In this document: positions 16,363 through 23,942 of the stretch, piece after piece
How positions within the stretch are numbered: the first letter of the stretch is position 1
How the letters are laid out: each line of letters opens with the position of its first letter
Origin: Bacilli bacterium
GTDB taxonomy: Bacteria; Bacillota_I; Bacilli_A; RF39; UBA660
Assembly: GCA_017887885.1 (NCBI GenBank)
Contig: JAGHHB010000018.1
Span: forward strand, 1 to 32,563
Direction: 5' to 3'
DNA length: 32,563 nt
Position numbers and translations under genes: made by a program
The notes under the pieces: generated by a model
Told to the model about the DNA's origin: nothing
Seen by the model: the letters and a program-made list of their open reading frames with translations, nothing else
Databases searched by the model: none

Positions 16363-16797
16363 TTATTTATGATAAGTTTCATGATTTAAAATTTTAAAAC
16401 TACGATATATTTGCTCTAATAATATTAATCTAAATAAACCATGAGGAAAAGTTAATTTAGAAAAGGATAAACGAAAATGAGCCATTTTTTTAATACTATC
16501 ATGTAACCCATCTGAACCACCAATTATAAAAGTAATATTTGAATTAATAATAAATACTTTTTCCATTTTTGCTGCTAATTCTAAAGAATTTATTTCTCTT
16601 CCTTCTATATCGAGAGTAATAACATAATCTTTCTTTGCTATTTTTTTTAAAATTCTCTCGCCTTCCTCTTTCTTATTTGAATCAGCAACTTCAATAAGTT
16701 CTATCTTATGATATTTACTAATTCTTTGATAATAATCAATAATCCCTTCCTTCAAATATTCTTCCTTAATCTTACCCACACAAATAACTTTTATCAT
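16363..16797 (-). CDS. rlmH: 23S rRNA pseudouridine-1915 N3-methyltransferase
   Basis: SPOUT-class methyltransferase acting on pseudouridine 1915 of helix 69 in assembled ribosomes. Visible are MIKVICVGKIKEEYLKEGI at the start, the SAM-binding knot FIIGGSDGL and the family C-terminus LFRLILLEQIYRSFKILNHETYHK. The 144-residue length is a little below the usual ~159, with a shortened middle. Its ATG overlaps the walJ stop (ATGA), so it is the last gene of a coupled rplI-dnaB-M23-walJ-rlmH run. Confidence 0.95.
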   Translation of the reverse strand: MIKVICVGKIKEEYLKEGIIDYYQRISKYHKIELIEVADSNKKEEGERILKKIAKKDYVITLDIEGREINSLELAAKMEKVFIINSNITFIIGGSDGLHDSIKKMAHFRLSFSKLTFPHGLFRLILLEQIYRSFKILNHETYHK

Positions 16798-17549
16798 ACT
16801 TCGATAAGCTCCGTCTTTTTATCTTGCTCCGCTATTATTATGTTATCGACACGTTTATTTTCACCATTTAATCTACTTATAAGTGTTTCGTAAGCTAGCT
16901 CTTTCGTATTATTTTCTTCAGATAAATGTGCCAATAAAATATATTTAGTATTGTCTCCTATAAAAGAGCTTAAATATTTTGCAGAATCATAGTTTGACAA
17001 ATGTCCTTTATCAGATAATATTCTTTGTCTTAAGTTAAAAGGATAATTTCCATTAGATAACATTTCAACATCATGATTAGACTCCATAATATACATATTT
17101 CGATCACTTAACGCAGCAAAATATTTACTATTTATATAACCCGTATCAGTTATATAAACAACAGATTTACCGCTATTAGAGACAATATAACCCCGCGAAT
17201 CGGCAGTATCATGCGACGTTTTTATAGCTTGAATATGGATATCTTTAATTTCAAATTCATCACTTATAAATCTATAATTATCTAAATAATCCAAACTTGT
17301 TAACATTATTTCTGTTATATAAACCGGAATATTAAACTTTTTCTCAAAGACCTTTAATCCCTTAACATGATCAACATGTGTATGAGTTATAAGGATTGCA
17401 TCTAAACTACTAGGATCAATATTTAAATCCTCTAATTTCTCCTTTACATATTTCGCACTATTTCCAATATCTATTAAAATCCTAGTAGTACTAGTTTCAA
17501 TATAAGTCGTATTGCCCTTACTACCAGATGATAAAACACATACTCTCAT
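16794..17549 (-). CDS. walJ: metallo-beta-lactamase fold hydrolase WalJ/YycJ
   Basis: MBL-fold hydrolase of the YycJ/WalJ family, associated in Bacillus and streptococci with the WalKR cell-wall regulon and with coordinating division and replication. The 251-residue protein begins MRVCVLSSGSKGNTTYIE and has the metal motif HTHVDHVKGL, YITDTGY, ESNHDVEML and the late HLSEENN. The ORF track starts at a TTG (17552); the ATG at 17549 overlaps the preceding stop as TGATG, with no SD, again indicating coupling. Here it is not next to walRK; instead it follows an M23 peptidase. Confidence 0.92.
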   Translation of the reverse strand: MRVCVLSSGSKGNTTYIETSTTRILIDIGNSAKYVKEKLEDLNIDPSSLDAILITHTHVDHVKGLKVFEKKFNIPVYITEIMLTSLDYLDNYRFISDEFEIKDIHIQAIKTSHDTADSRGYIVSNSGKSVVYITDTGYINSKYFAALSDRNMYIMESNHDVEMLSNGNYPFNLRQRILSDKGHLSNYDSAKYLSSFIGDNTKYILLAHLSEENNTKELAYETLISRLNGENKRVDNIIIAEQDKKTELIEV

Positions 17550-19066
17550 CAAAACAAACTAAGAGGATTCATAGTAGAGCCATACGGTGATCCCATTCTC
17601 ACACCAAAATGCAAATGTGTACCCCCATAAGGATTGGAAGCAGAAGGAACCGGATATACCTCTCCAGTATTTCCCATCGTAGCAATTTTTTGACCTCTAG
17701 CAACGGTTTGTCCCTCACTGACAAGAATATCCTTAAGATGCATATATATTGTATAATAACCGCCAGCATTATGATTAATTAATATATAATTTCCTTGTCT
17801 TCCATTACATGATAAATAACCAGGGTTACAACCGGTACCAATCTTATATACAACTCCATTATTAGAAGCATAAATTGGCGAACCATAACCAACATATATA
17901 TCAATAGCATCATGGAAAGATCCCCAACGATAAGAATAATAAGAAGTTATCGTATATGGTCTATCAGTTGGCCATGCCCAATAAGATAAATCAGCTACAC
18001 TAGGAGCATATTTTTCACCCTTTACAATTACCCTATTAACAGGGGGTTTTATTTCTGTCGAATTAGCAACAGTACCAGAAATTAACTGTCCGTTTACATA
18101 TTGCGATTTTCTAGTTACTTTATAAAGACCATTTTCTCCCTCTCTAATTACTGCTTGATAACCAACATATTGCGAAGAATCATATTGAATTTCTGTATCA
18201 TAACTTCTCTCTTCCTCGCCAACACTATGAACATCAACAACTACTGAAATAATAGGCTCGATAAGTCCAACTACTACTTCTTGAGATTCATACAAAAGAT
18301 TATTTTCACTCGTAAATTCAGGATTAGCAATCAAAAACTCCTGAACATTAAGTTTATGGGCTGTAGCAATCGACTCAATTGTGTCATCACCCTTTACAAT
18401 ATATGTTTCCTGTTCATCTAACGTTCCGTAAAGTAAGTATTTACTAAGTTCAGTAGCATCAGTAAAAATTTTCTCATCTGTAGAAATAAGCGTTTCTTTA
18501 TAAGTAATTTCTTCATATAAATCTATATTTTCTATCATACTGCCACTATCTTTAATCTCTTCTTGACTGCCCGCAAGAAACTTTTCATATTGTTCGACAT
18601 CAACAAATGCTTTTATGGTATTTTCGACAGCTTCATCAAATATATCTTTTGATAGTACATATATAACATTTTTCTCATGTCCTTCATCAGGACTAGTTAT
18701 AGTTATTTGATAACCTTGAATTGTAAAAGTCTTATTACTAATAATTTTATTATATATAGCCTCATTTGTACTAACGCCATGATTATAAGTAAGATTCTTT
18801 TTTATTTCAACACCTTTAGGAGTATGAACTTCTTCGACATTATACTTTGCTTTAATCTCCTCTTCTTTCTCGTTAATAAAATTTTCAAAACTAGTTTTGG
18901 AGTCAATCGTTCCAATACTTTTTCCATCTAAATAAACCGTATAGACTGCCATAGGTTCATTACTAAACGCTTTTGAAAAACTTAAAAGAAAGATAAACAA
19001 GGAGATGCCAATAATGGCTATTATTGCCCCCAAACTCCATTTACTATTTTGCAATATGACCATCAT
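17549..19066 (-). CDS. membrane-anchored M23 peptidase with LysM and G5 domains
   Basis: Likely extracytoplasmic peptidoglycan endopeptidase. Order: signal anchor (about 10-34), a long helical/beta region (35-215), LysM (about 221-268, YIVKGDDTIESIATAHKLNVQEFL), a G5-like domain (about 274-350) and a C-terminal M23 domain. M23 zinc and catalytic residues are visible as H385-xxx-D389 (FHDAID), H443 (YMHL) and H484-x-H486 (THLHFG). Start is uncertain: ATG 19066 and ATG 19063 both crowd the SD AGAAGGG, and a TTG at 19054 is also possible. It overlaps dnaB by up to 23 nt. Co-transcription with walJ fits a cell-wall role. Confidence 0.92.
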   Translation of the reverse strand: MMVILQNSKWSLGAIIAIIGISLFIFLLSFSKAFSNEPMAVYTVYLDGKSIGTIDSKTSFENFINEKEEEIKAKYNVEEVHTPKGVEIKKNLTYNHGVSTNEAIYNKIISNKTFTIQGYQITITSPDEGHEKNVIYVLSKDIFDEAVENTIKAFVDVEQYEKFLAGSQEEIKDSGSMIENIDLYEEITYKETLISTDEKIFTDATELSKYLLYGTLDEQETYIVKGDDTIESIATAHKLNVQEFLIANPEFTSENNLLYESQEVVVGLIEPIISVVVDVHSVGEEERSYDTEIQYDSSQYVGYQAVIREGENGLYKVTRKSQYVNGQLISGTVANSTEIKPPVNRVIVKGEKYAPSVADLSYWAWPTDRPYTITSYYSYRWGSFHDAIDIYVGYGSPIYASNNGVVYKIGTGCNPGYLSCNGRQGNYILINHNAGGYYTIYMHLKDILVSEGQTVARGQKIATMGNTGEVYPVPSASNPYGGTHLHFGVRMGSPYGSTMNPLSLF

Positions 19067-20396
19067 CCCTTCTTATTGATAAAAATGTTGATGTTTTCTT
19101 TTTAAACAACAAATCAATCGTTTTCGTAGGACCATTTCTATGTTTTAAAATTATTAACTGTATTGGTGTAGGGACTTCATCTCCAGAAGGAGCTTCAACT
19201 TCTGGAGCATGAAGAGCCGCTACTATATCAGCATCTTGCTCAATAGATCCAGATTCCCTTAAATCGCTAAGAACAGGCTTTTTATCCTCACGCTTCTCGA
19301 CACTTCTTGATAATTGTGACAAAGCCACAACAGGAACTTCAAGTTCTAGGGCCATTGTTTTAAGAGCTCTCGATATTTCTGATACCTCTTGTTGACGCGA
19401 TCCAGAATATTTAGAAGAAGAGTCAATTAATTGTAAATAGTCTATAATGACAAGTCCCAAACCATCGCCTTGTGTCGCCAGCCTTCTACATTTAGCTTTT
19501 ATTTCAGAAGGTGTTATACCACCAGCATCATGAAAATAAATATTTGTATCCGCTAATATACTAATGGCCTCATTAAACCTCTTCCAATCATCATTCTCAA
19601 GTTTGCCAGTTGCTAGCTTTTTATTATCAATTTGTCCAAGATTACTAATCATTCTCATAATCAACTGTTCGGCGGGCATCTCTAGAGAAAAAATAGCAAT
19701 ATTTTTTTTTGTGCTTTTAGCGGCAGCTAAACCTAAATTTAAAGCAAAAGCTGTTTTACCAACTGCTGGTCTTGCCGCCAAAATAATAAGTTGAGTCGCA
19801 TGAAGTCCTTCTGTTAAAGAATCAAGTTCTCCAAATCCAGTAGTAAGTCCTTTTATTTTACCACCATTTTTAGCTAAAATTTCCAAATCATTTTGAGCCT
19901 TACTCAAAACTTCTTGTATTTTTCTAAATTCACTAGTCCTTCTAAATTTAGAAATATTGAGAATCTCTCTTTCAGCTACATCGATAGCTTCTAAAGTATC
20001 TACATCACTATTAGTAGCTCGGCTTACAATATCAGTTGCAACCTCAATCATCTTCCGCAACATAAACTTATTAACCACTAGAGTAATATAATATTCAACA
20101 TTAGCACCAGTTGCAACGGCATTAATAATTTCATTTAAGTATTCCACTCCCCCCACTTCCTTTAATCGATTAATGCCAATTAAATAAGTTGTAAGAGTGG
20201 TAATATCTACTGGTTCATTTTTAACATATAGTTCTTTAATAGCCTCAAATATTTTTCGATGACTATCCAAATAAAAAATTTCACTATTAACTTCTTCACA
20301 AACCCTTTGTAAAGCTATTTTAGACCAAAACATCGAACCAAGTAGACTTTTCTCGGCCTCAATATTTTTAGGTAATTCTCTATTCACAACATTCAC
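19044..20396 (-). CDS. dnaB: replicative DNA helicase DnaB
   Basis: Hexameric helicase that unwinds DNA at the replication fork (named DnaC in Bacillus). The N-terminal domain starts LPKNIEAEKSLLGSMFW. The RecA-like C-terminal domain has Walker A ARPAVGKTAFALNLG, Walker B VIIDYLQLI, SLEMPAEQL and LSDLRESGSIEQDAD. The ORF start is a GTG at 20396 directly after the rplI TAG without SD. The in-frame GTG at 20387 has AGGTGA 5 nt upstream and is the more likely start (447 aa). The rplI-dnaB pairing is conserved in Firmicutes. Confidence 0.96.
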   Translation of the reverse strand: MNVVNRELPKNIEAEKSLLGSMFWSKIALQRVCEEVNSEIFYLDSHRKIFEAIKELYVKNEPVDITTLTTYLIGINRLKEVGGVEYLNEIINAVATGANVEYYITLVVNKFMLRKMIEVATDIVSRATNSDVDTLEAIDVAEREILNISKFRRTSEFRKIQEVLSKAQNDLEILAKNGGKIKGLTTGFGELDSLTEGLHATQLIILAARPAVGKTAFALNLGLAAAKSTKKNIAIFSLEMPAEQLIMRMISNLGQIDNKKLATGKLENDDWKRFNEAISILADTNIYFHDAGGITPSEIKAKCRRLATQGDGLGLVIIDYLQLIDSSSKYSGSRQQEVSEISRALKTMALELEVPVVALSQLSRSVEKREDKKPVLSDLRESGSIEQDADIVAALHAPEVEAPSGDEVPTPIQLIILKHRNGPTKTIDLLFKKKTSTFLSIRRDDGHIAK

Positions 20397-20840
20397 CTAC
20401 TTTTTGACAAGTTGAACCCTCAATTTTCCTACTATTTTCTTATACAATTGAATGTCAACATAAAAAATACCCACATTAACTAGTGACTCTTTTAAAACAA
20501 TTTTTCTTTTATCAATATGATATCCTAATTGCTCCAATCTTTCACTTATTTGTTTGCTAGAAATAGAGCCAAAGACTTTATCATTTTTCCCAGTCTGGAC
20601 TTTGAAAACAATTGTTTCATTTTCAATTTTCTCTTTTAATTTTTCTGCTTCTTTAATATTTTTTTCTTCCATAATCTGATCATTAGCAAGCTGATTATCA
20701 AGAAGTTCACCGCTCAATTTAGTATATTTGACAGCTAGTCCATTTCTGATCAAGTAATTAGTAGCGTATCCATCACTAACCTCTTTTATTTCATTTTTTT
20801 TCCCTTGTTTTTTTACGTCCTTTAAAAATATAACCTTCAT
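20397..20840 (-). CDS. rplI: 50S ribosomal protein L9
   Basis: L9 binds 23S rRNA near the L1 stalk base and helps maintain frame. The 147-residue protein has the canonical N-domain [31 protein letters not shown], the long connecting helix (about 40-75) and the C-domain with [19 protein letters not shown]. The ATG follows AAGGTGGGATCCAA. It is the first gene of the rplI-dnaB-M23-walJ-rlmH unit and has its own promoter. The gdpP (yybT) gene that precedes it in Bacillus is absent. Confidence 0.96.
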   Translation of the reverse strand: MKVIFLKDVKKQGKKNEIKEVSDGYATNYLIRNGLAVKYTKLSGELLDNQLANDQIMEEKNIKEAEKLKEKIENETIVFKVQTGKNDKVFGSISSKQISERLEQLGYHIDKRKIVLKESLVNVGIFYVDIQLYKKIVGKLRVQLVKK

Positions 20841-20865
20841 TTGGATCCCACCTTTTATAGTATAT

Positions 20866-20894
20866 ATTATACAATATTTTTTTCACATTGTCAC
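20866..20894 (-). promoter_or_regulatory. sigma-A promoter of rplI-dnaB
   Basis: Minus-strand GTGACA (20894-20889), 17-nt spacer, TATAAT (20871-20866), about 25 nt upstream of the rplI ATG. Confidence 0.75.
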
Positions 20895-20906
20895 TAGAAA
20901 AGAAAA

Positions 20907-20928
20907 ATATAGCTATTATCAGCTATAT
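20907..20928 (-). terminator. terminator of rpsF-ssb-rpsR
   Basis: ATATAGCT / AGCTATAT stem with 6-nt loop GATAAT, followed on the minus strand by TTTTCTTTTC. It begins 4 nt after the rpsR stop. Confidence 0.75.
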
Positions 20929-20932
20929 ATTA

Positions 20933-21151
20933 TTACTTACAAAATGGAACAAAGCCCATAAATCTTGATCTTTTAACTTGTTCGGCAACATGTCTTTGAT
21001 GTTTAGCACAAGTACCAGTAAATCTTCGTGGTAAAATTTTACCATTGTCACTAATATATTTACTAATAACGTTTACATCTTTATAATTAACGGGCTTCCC
21101 TAAACACATATGACATACTTTTTTTCTTTTCTTACTACGAAATTCCGCCAT
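20933..21151 (-). CDS. rpsR: 30S ribosomal protein S18
   Basis: S18 forms a heterodimer with S6 on the 30S platform. The 72-residue protein has VNYKDVNVISKYISDNGKILPRR and FTGTCAKHQRHVAEQVKRSR, which are the family core. It is a Cys-containing version: CHMC at residues 13-16 plus CAKH near 48-51, which together could bind zinc. The ATG follows AAGGAGGATAAG. It is the last gene of rpsF-ssb-rpsR and is followed directly by a hairpin terminator. Confidence 0.96.
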   Translation of the reverse strand: MAEFRSKKRKKVCHMCLGKPVNYKDVNVISKYISDNGKILPRRFTGTCAKHQRHVAEQVKRSRFMGFVPFCK

Positions 21152-21166
21152 CTCTTATCCTCCTTC

Positions 21167-21631
21167 TTAAAATGGTAAATCATTATCACTAATTTCGATA
21201 GAATCACCAAAAGCTTCAAATGGATCTTTTTCAACAGATACTGTCTGCGAAGAAACTTCATCCTGTGCAGGTGGTTCAGGTAAGTTGTTAAAATAATCAC
21301 TACCACCAGTAGATCCTTTAGCATCAAGAAAACTAATATTATTAGCAATTATTTCAGTTACATAAACTTTTCTTCCCGTCGTATCATCATAATTTCGAGT
21401 CTGAATTCTACCTTCCACTGCAATTTGATTACCTTTTTTTTGATATCTACATAAATTTTCAGCTTGCTTATCCCAAACAACACAATTTATAAAATCCGCT
21501 TCTCTTTCACCATTAGCGTTAGTAAAAGTTCTATTAACCGCAACAGCAAATTGACAAACATTTCTACCTGAAGAAGTAGTTCTAAGTTCGGGATCTTTTG
21601 TTAATCTTCCGATTAAAATTGCTCTATTCAT
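21167..21631 (-). CDS. ssb: single-stranded DNA-binding protein
   Basis: Protects single-stranded DNA in replication and recruits partners through its C-terminus. The OB-fold begins MNRAILIGRLTKDPELRTTSSGRNVCQFAVAV and includes FINCVVWDKQAENLCRYQKKGNQIAVEGRIQTRNY. A flexible linker (about 110-145) leads to the acidic interaction tip ending DNDLPF. 154 aa is normal. Its place between rpsF and rpsR is the standard Firmicutes arrangement, and spacing to both is 10-15 nt. Confidence 0.96.
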   Translation of the reverse strand: MNRAILIGRLTKDPELRTTSSGRNVCQFAVAVNRTFTNANGEREADFINCVVWDKQAENLCRYQKKGNQIAVEGRIQTRNYDDTTGRKVYVTEIIANNISFLDAKGSTGGSDYFNNLPEPPAQDEVSSQTVSVEKDPFEAFGDSIEISDNDLPF

Positions 21632-21640
21632 AATTCACTC

Positions 21641-21931
21641 CTACTTATCTAAGTTAATAACTAAATGTCTAATAATATTTTCGTCTATTCTTGCTACTCT
21701 ATTAAATTCTTTCACAGCAGCATCATCATTAACTTCAATATTATATAAAAAGTAATAACCTGACTTAAATTTTTTAATTTCATAAGCAAATTCTTTTTGT
21801 CCTAATTCTTTAGACAAAGTAATTTTAGCTTTACAATCCGTCAAAACCTTCTCTAGAGATTTAACAGTATTTTTAACAGAAGATTCATCGATGTCTGGTC
21901 TCACAATAAACATAATTTCATAATTTTTCAT
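21641..21931 (-). CDS. rpsF: 30S ribosomal protein S6
   Basis: S6 binds the central domain of 16S rRNA as a dimer with S18. The 96-residue protein starts MKNYEIMFIVRPDIDESSV and has LGQKEFAYEIKKFKSGYYFLYNIEV and the C-terminal EFNRVARIDENIIRHLVI. It is the first gene of the rpsF-ssb-rpsR operon. The SD is AAAAGGAGGTG. The leader between promoter and SD is structured and may carry autoregulation (see separate entry). Confidence 0.96.
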   Translation of the reverse strand: MKNYEIMFIVRPDIDESSVKNTVKSLEKVLTDCKAKITLSKELGQKEFAYEIKKFKSGYYFLYNIEVNDDAAVKEFNRVARIDENIIRHLVINLDK

Positions 21932-21939
21932 TTTTACAC

Positions 21940-21985
21940 CTCCTTTTGGACTAACGGCCTTTTTCAGGCAAGGAGCATCACGCTC
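21940..21985 (-). promoter_or_regulatory. structured rpsF leader, probable S6:S18 autoregulatory site
   Basis: The minus-strand leader from about 21985 to the SD contains GAGC-GTGAT-GCTC, then GCCT-GAAAA-AGGC, then CCGTTAGTCC. The CTCCTT at 21975-21970 is exactly complementary to AAGGAG of the SD (21945-21940), so two mutually exclusive folds are possible. S6:S18-binding leaders before rpsF, with a conserved CCG, are known in many bacteria. Assignment to that family is inferred, not computed. Confidence 0.6.
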
Positions 21986-21991
21986 ACGAGT

Positions 21992-22020
21992 ATTATAACA
22001 ATTCTAAAGCCATAAGTAAA
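21992..22020 (-). promoter_or_regulatory. sigma-A promoter of rpsF-ssb-rpsR
   Basis: Minus-strand TTTACT (22020-22015), 17-nt spacer, TATAAT (21997-21992). The start is expected near 21985, directly before the leader hairpins. Confidence 0.75.
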
Positions 22021-22279
22021 TACTTTTTTCATAAATTCGCTTAAATTTTTCTATCAACATCATCATAATATAATATGAAGAAATACTCATATTATTTAAA
22101 AATTATTAAATATTTTTTATCTATAAATAGCAAAATCTAAAACTAAAATTCTAATCATCAAAGTAAATATTATATTTTAACAAAAAACATTATCGACCTT
22201 TTAAATTAAAGTTGAACACAACTCCTATTTAAATAAAATGGCAAAAAAATTTCCAACTCCAATCTTAATTTATAAATTC
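22021..22279. other. AT-rich intergenic stretch between divergent operons
   Basis: No gene is seen here. Apart from the flanking promoters, the only clear structure is a perfect 9-bp inverted repeat ATAATATGA-agaaatac-TCATATTAT at 22070-22095. It has no U-tract and no gene ends nearby, so it is not an obvious terminator. Confidence 0.5.
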
Positions 22280-22308
22280 TTGCATATTTAAAGATAATAC
22301 GATATAAT
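22280..22308 (+). promoter_or_regulatory. candidate promoter of the permease gene
   Basis: TTGCAT (22280-22285), 17-nt spacer, TATAAT (22303-22308). The -35 matches only in its TTG; the -10 is perfect. It lies about 40 nt upstream of the preferred start. Confidence 0.55.
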
Positions 22309-22349
22309 TCTAATTGTATATTTGTAAAAAGAAAGGACGCAATATTAAA

Positions 22350-23189
22350 ATGAAAGAGATTATTTTAGATACCCTATTAGACGCACTAAAACTGTTACCA
22401 TTCTTATTTCTCGCCTTTTTCATAATTGAATTTATCGAACATCGGTTAACCAAAAAGAGCAAAAACATCATTACCAAGTCCCAAAAATTAGGCCCAGTTA
22501 TTGGTTCTATACTAGGTTCATTTCCTCAATGCGGATTTTCTGTAATGGCTACCAATCTTTATACAACAAGAATAATAACATTAGGGACATTAATTGCCGT
22601 TTACTTATCAACTAGCGATGAAATGTTGCCCATTCTACTATCTGAAAAAGTAGATATTAAAATAATAGTTCATATAATTCTAATAAAAATAGCATTAGGT
22701 ATGTTCTATGGGCTCGCTATTGATTTCTTCTTTCGCCAAAAAGAAAATAAAGAAAAGTACACTATCTGTGAAGAAGAACACTGCCACTGCGAAAACGGAA
22801 TTATTTTATCCTCTATTAAGCACACATTAAATACAGTTTTATTTATCATATTAACATCCTTTATTATAAATGTTCTCTTCGTCTATATTGGTGAAGATTA
22901 TCTTTCCAAGATACTTCTTAAAGATAGTATCATAAGTCCTTTTATAACTTGTCTAATTGGCCTTATCCCCAATTGTGGTTCAAGTATTATTCTAACCGAG
23001 CTATATCTCAATTCAGCTATCAGCTTTTCCTCTTTCATCGCCGGACTTTTAACAGGGAGTGGAACCGCACTTCTCATCCTAATAAAATCTAATAAAAATA
23101 TGAAAGAAAATATCATGATAATAGCACTTATTTATCTTTTAGGAGCTTTTTCTGGTGTAATAATAAATATTATTGGAAAGATACTATAA
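22350..23189 (+). CDS. putative heavy-metal exporter permease (ArsP_2-like)
   Basis: A 279-residue polytopic membrane protein. Its two halves carry a repeated signature, GSFPQCGFS (first half) and GLIPNCGSS (second half), each in a hydrophobic region. This matches the putative 10-TM metal exporter / arsenic or manganese permease family (ArsP_2, formerly DUF2899). Between the halves is a cytosolic-type loop with CEEEHCHCENG, rich in Cys and His and able to bind soft metals. The ORF track starts at a TTG (22314); the ATG at 22350 after GAAAGGA is preferred though spaced by 12 nt. It sits just upstream of a two-component system. The real substrate is unknown. Confidence 0.72.
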   Translation: MKEIILDTLLDALKLLPFLFLAFFIIEFIEHRLTKKSKNIITKSQKLGPVIGSILGSFPQCGFSVMATNLYTTRIITLGTLIAVYLSTSDEMLPILLSEKVDIKIIVHIILIKIALGMFYGLAIDFFFRQKENKEKYTICEEEHCHCENGIILSSIKHTLNTVLFIILTSFIINVLFVYIGEDYLSKILLKDSIISPFITCLIGLIPNCGSSIILTELYLNSAISFSSFIAGLLTGSGTALLILIKSNKNMKENIMIIALIYLLGAFSGVIINIIGKIL

Positions 23190-23194
23190 TCATT

Positions 23195-23227
23195 TTTAAG
23201 AAAAAATTAAGAAATCAGTAATACATT
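23195..23227 (+). promoter_or_regulatory. CiaR-type direct repeat and -10 before the response regulator
   Basis: TTTAAG (23195-23200)-AAAAA-ATTAAG (23206-23211), then 10 nt, then TACATT (23222-23227). The form NTTAAG-N5-WTTAAG placed 10 nt before a -10 is that of streptococcal CiaR target promoters. The site would make the two-component operon autoregulated. The -10 is imperfect. Confidence 0.65.
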
Positions 23228-23252
23228 ATTAATCGTAAAGGAAGTGATAAAC

Positions 23253-23942
23253 TTGCGAATATTAATAATCGAAGACGAATATCCTCTAGCGGATGCTATT
23301 CAAGAAATATTAAAAAGAAACAACTATGCTGCGGACATTGAAACCAATGGTGAAGACGGACTAAATGCTGCCCTAACAAATATCTATGACCTAATAATTT
23401 TGGACCTTATGCTCCCTCAAAGAGATGGTTTAAATATCTTAAAAGAATTAAGAAAAAACCATCAAACCACTCCCGTAATTATCCTCACTGCCAAAGCAAC
23501 AACAGATGATATTATTAAAGGTCTAGACTATGGGGCCGACGATTATCTTACTAAACCTTTTGCCACAAAAGAATTACTAGCTCGAATAAGAGCCATATCA
23601 CGAAGAAAAGATAAAATAATTATTGATAACTTAAAATATGAAGACATTGAATTAAATAAATATAACCGCGAGTTATCTTGCATAACCACTAATAAAAAAA
23701 TTAAATTAAGTGAGAAAGAATTTCTTCTTCTCGAATACCTCATAAATAATCAAAAAATAATTATTACTAAAGAACAAATTTTAGATAAATTATGGGGAAA
23801 GGAAAGTTTAGAATTAGAGTATAATAATGCTGAAGTATATGTATCTTTTTTGAGGAAAAAAATAAATTTCATTGGTTCTAGTGTTAAAATTAAAGCTCTT
23901 AGAAATTATGGATATATTCTTGAGGTAAACTATGATTCATAA
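23253..23942 (+). CDS. OmpR-family response regulator (CiaR-like)
   Basis: Two-component response regulator. The receiver domain (about 1-115) has acidic IIEDE, the phosphorylated Asp in LIILDLMLPQRDG, TAK (Thr switch) and the TKPF lysine. The C-terminal winged helix (about 130-228) contains LSEKEFLLLEYLINN and a recognition-helix region AEVYVSFLRKKI, similar to what I recall of CiaR (EVYVSxxRKK). The ORF starts at GTG 23244, but the SD AAAGGAAGTGA covers that codon, so TTG 23253 (MRILIIEDE) is preferred. It overlaps the kinase gene by 11 nt. Upstream and before htrA lie CiaR-type repeats. CiaR identity is inferred from targets plus this helix. Confidence 0.9.
   Translation: MRILIIEDEYPLADAIQEILKRNNYAADIETNGEDGLNAALTNIYDLIILDLMLPQRDGLNILKELRKNHQTTPVIILTAKATTDDIIKGLDYGADDYLTKPFATKELLARIRAISRRKDKIIIDNLKYEDIELNKYNRELSCITTNKKIKLSEKEFLLLEYLINNQKIIITKEQILDKLWGKESLELEYNNAEVYVSFLRKKINFIGSSVKIKALRNYGYILEVNYDS

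Noticed and set aside
21100-21348. Frame-shifted ORF over ssb and rpsR
   Set aside because: It is a shadow in another frame of two well-conserved genes.
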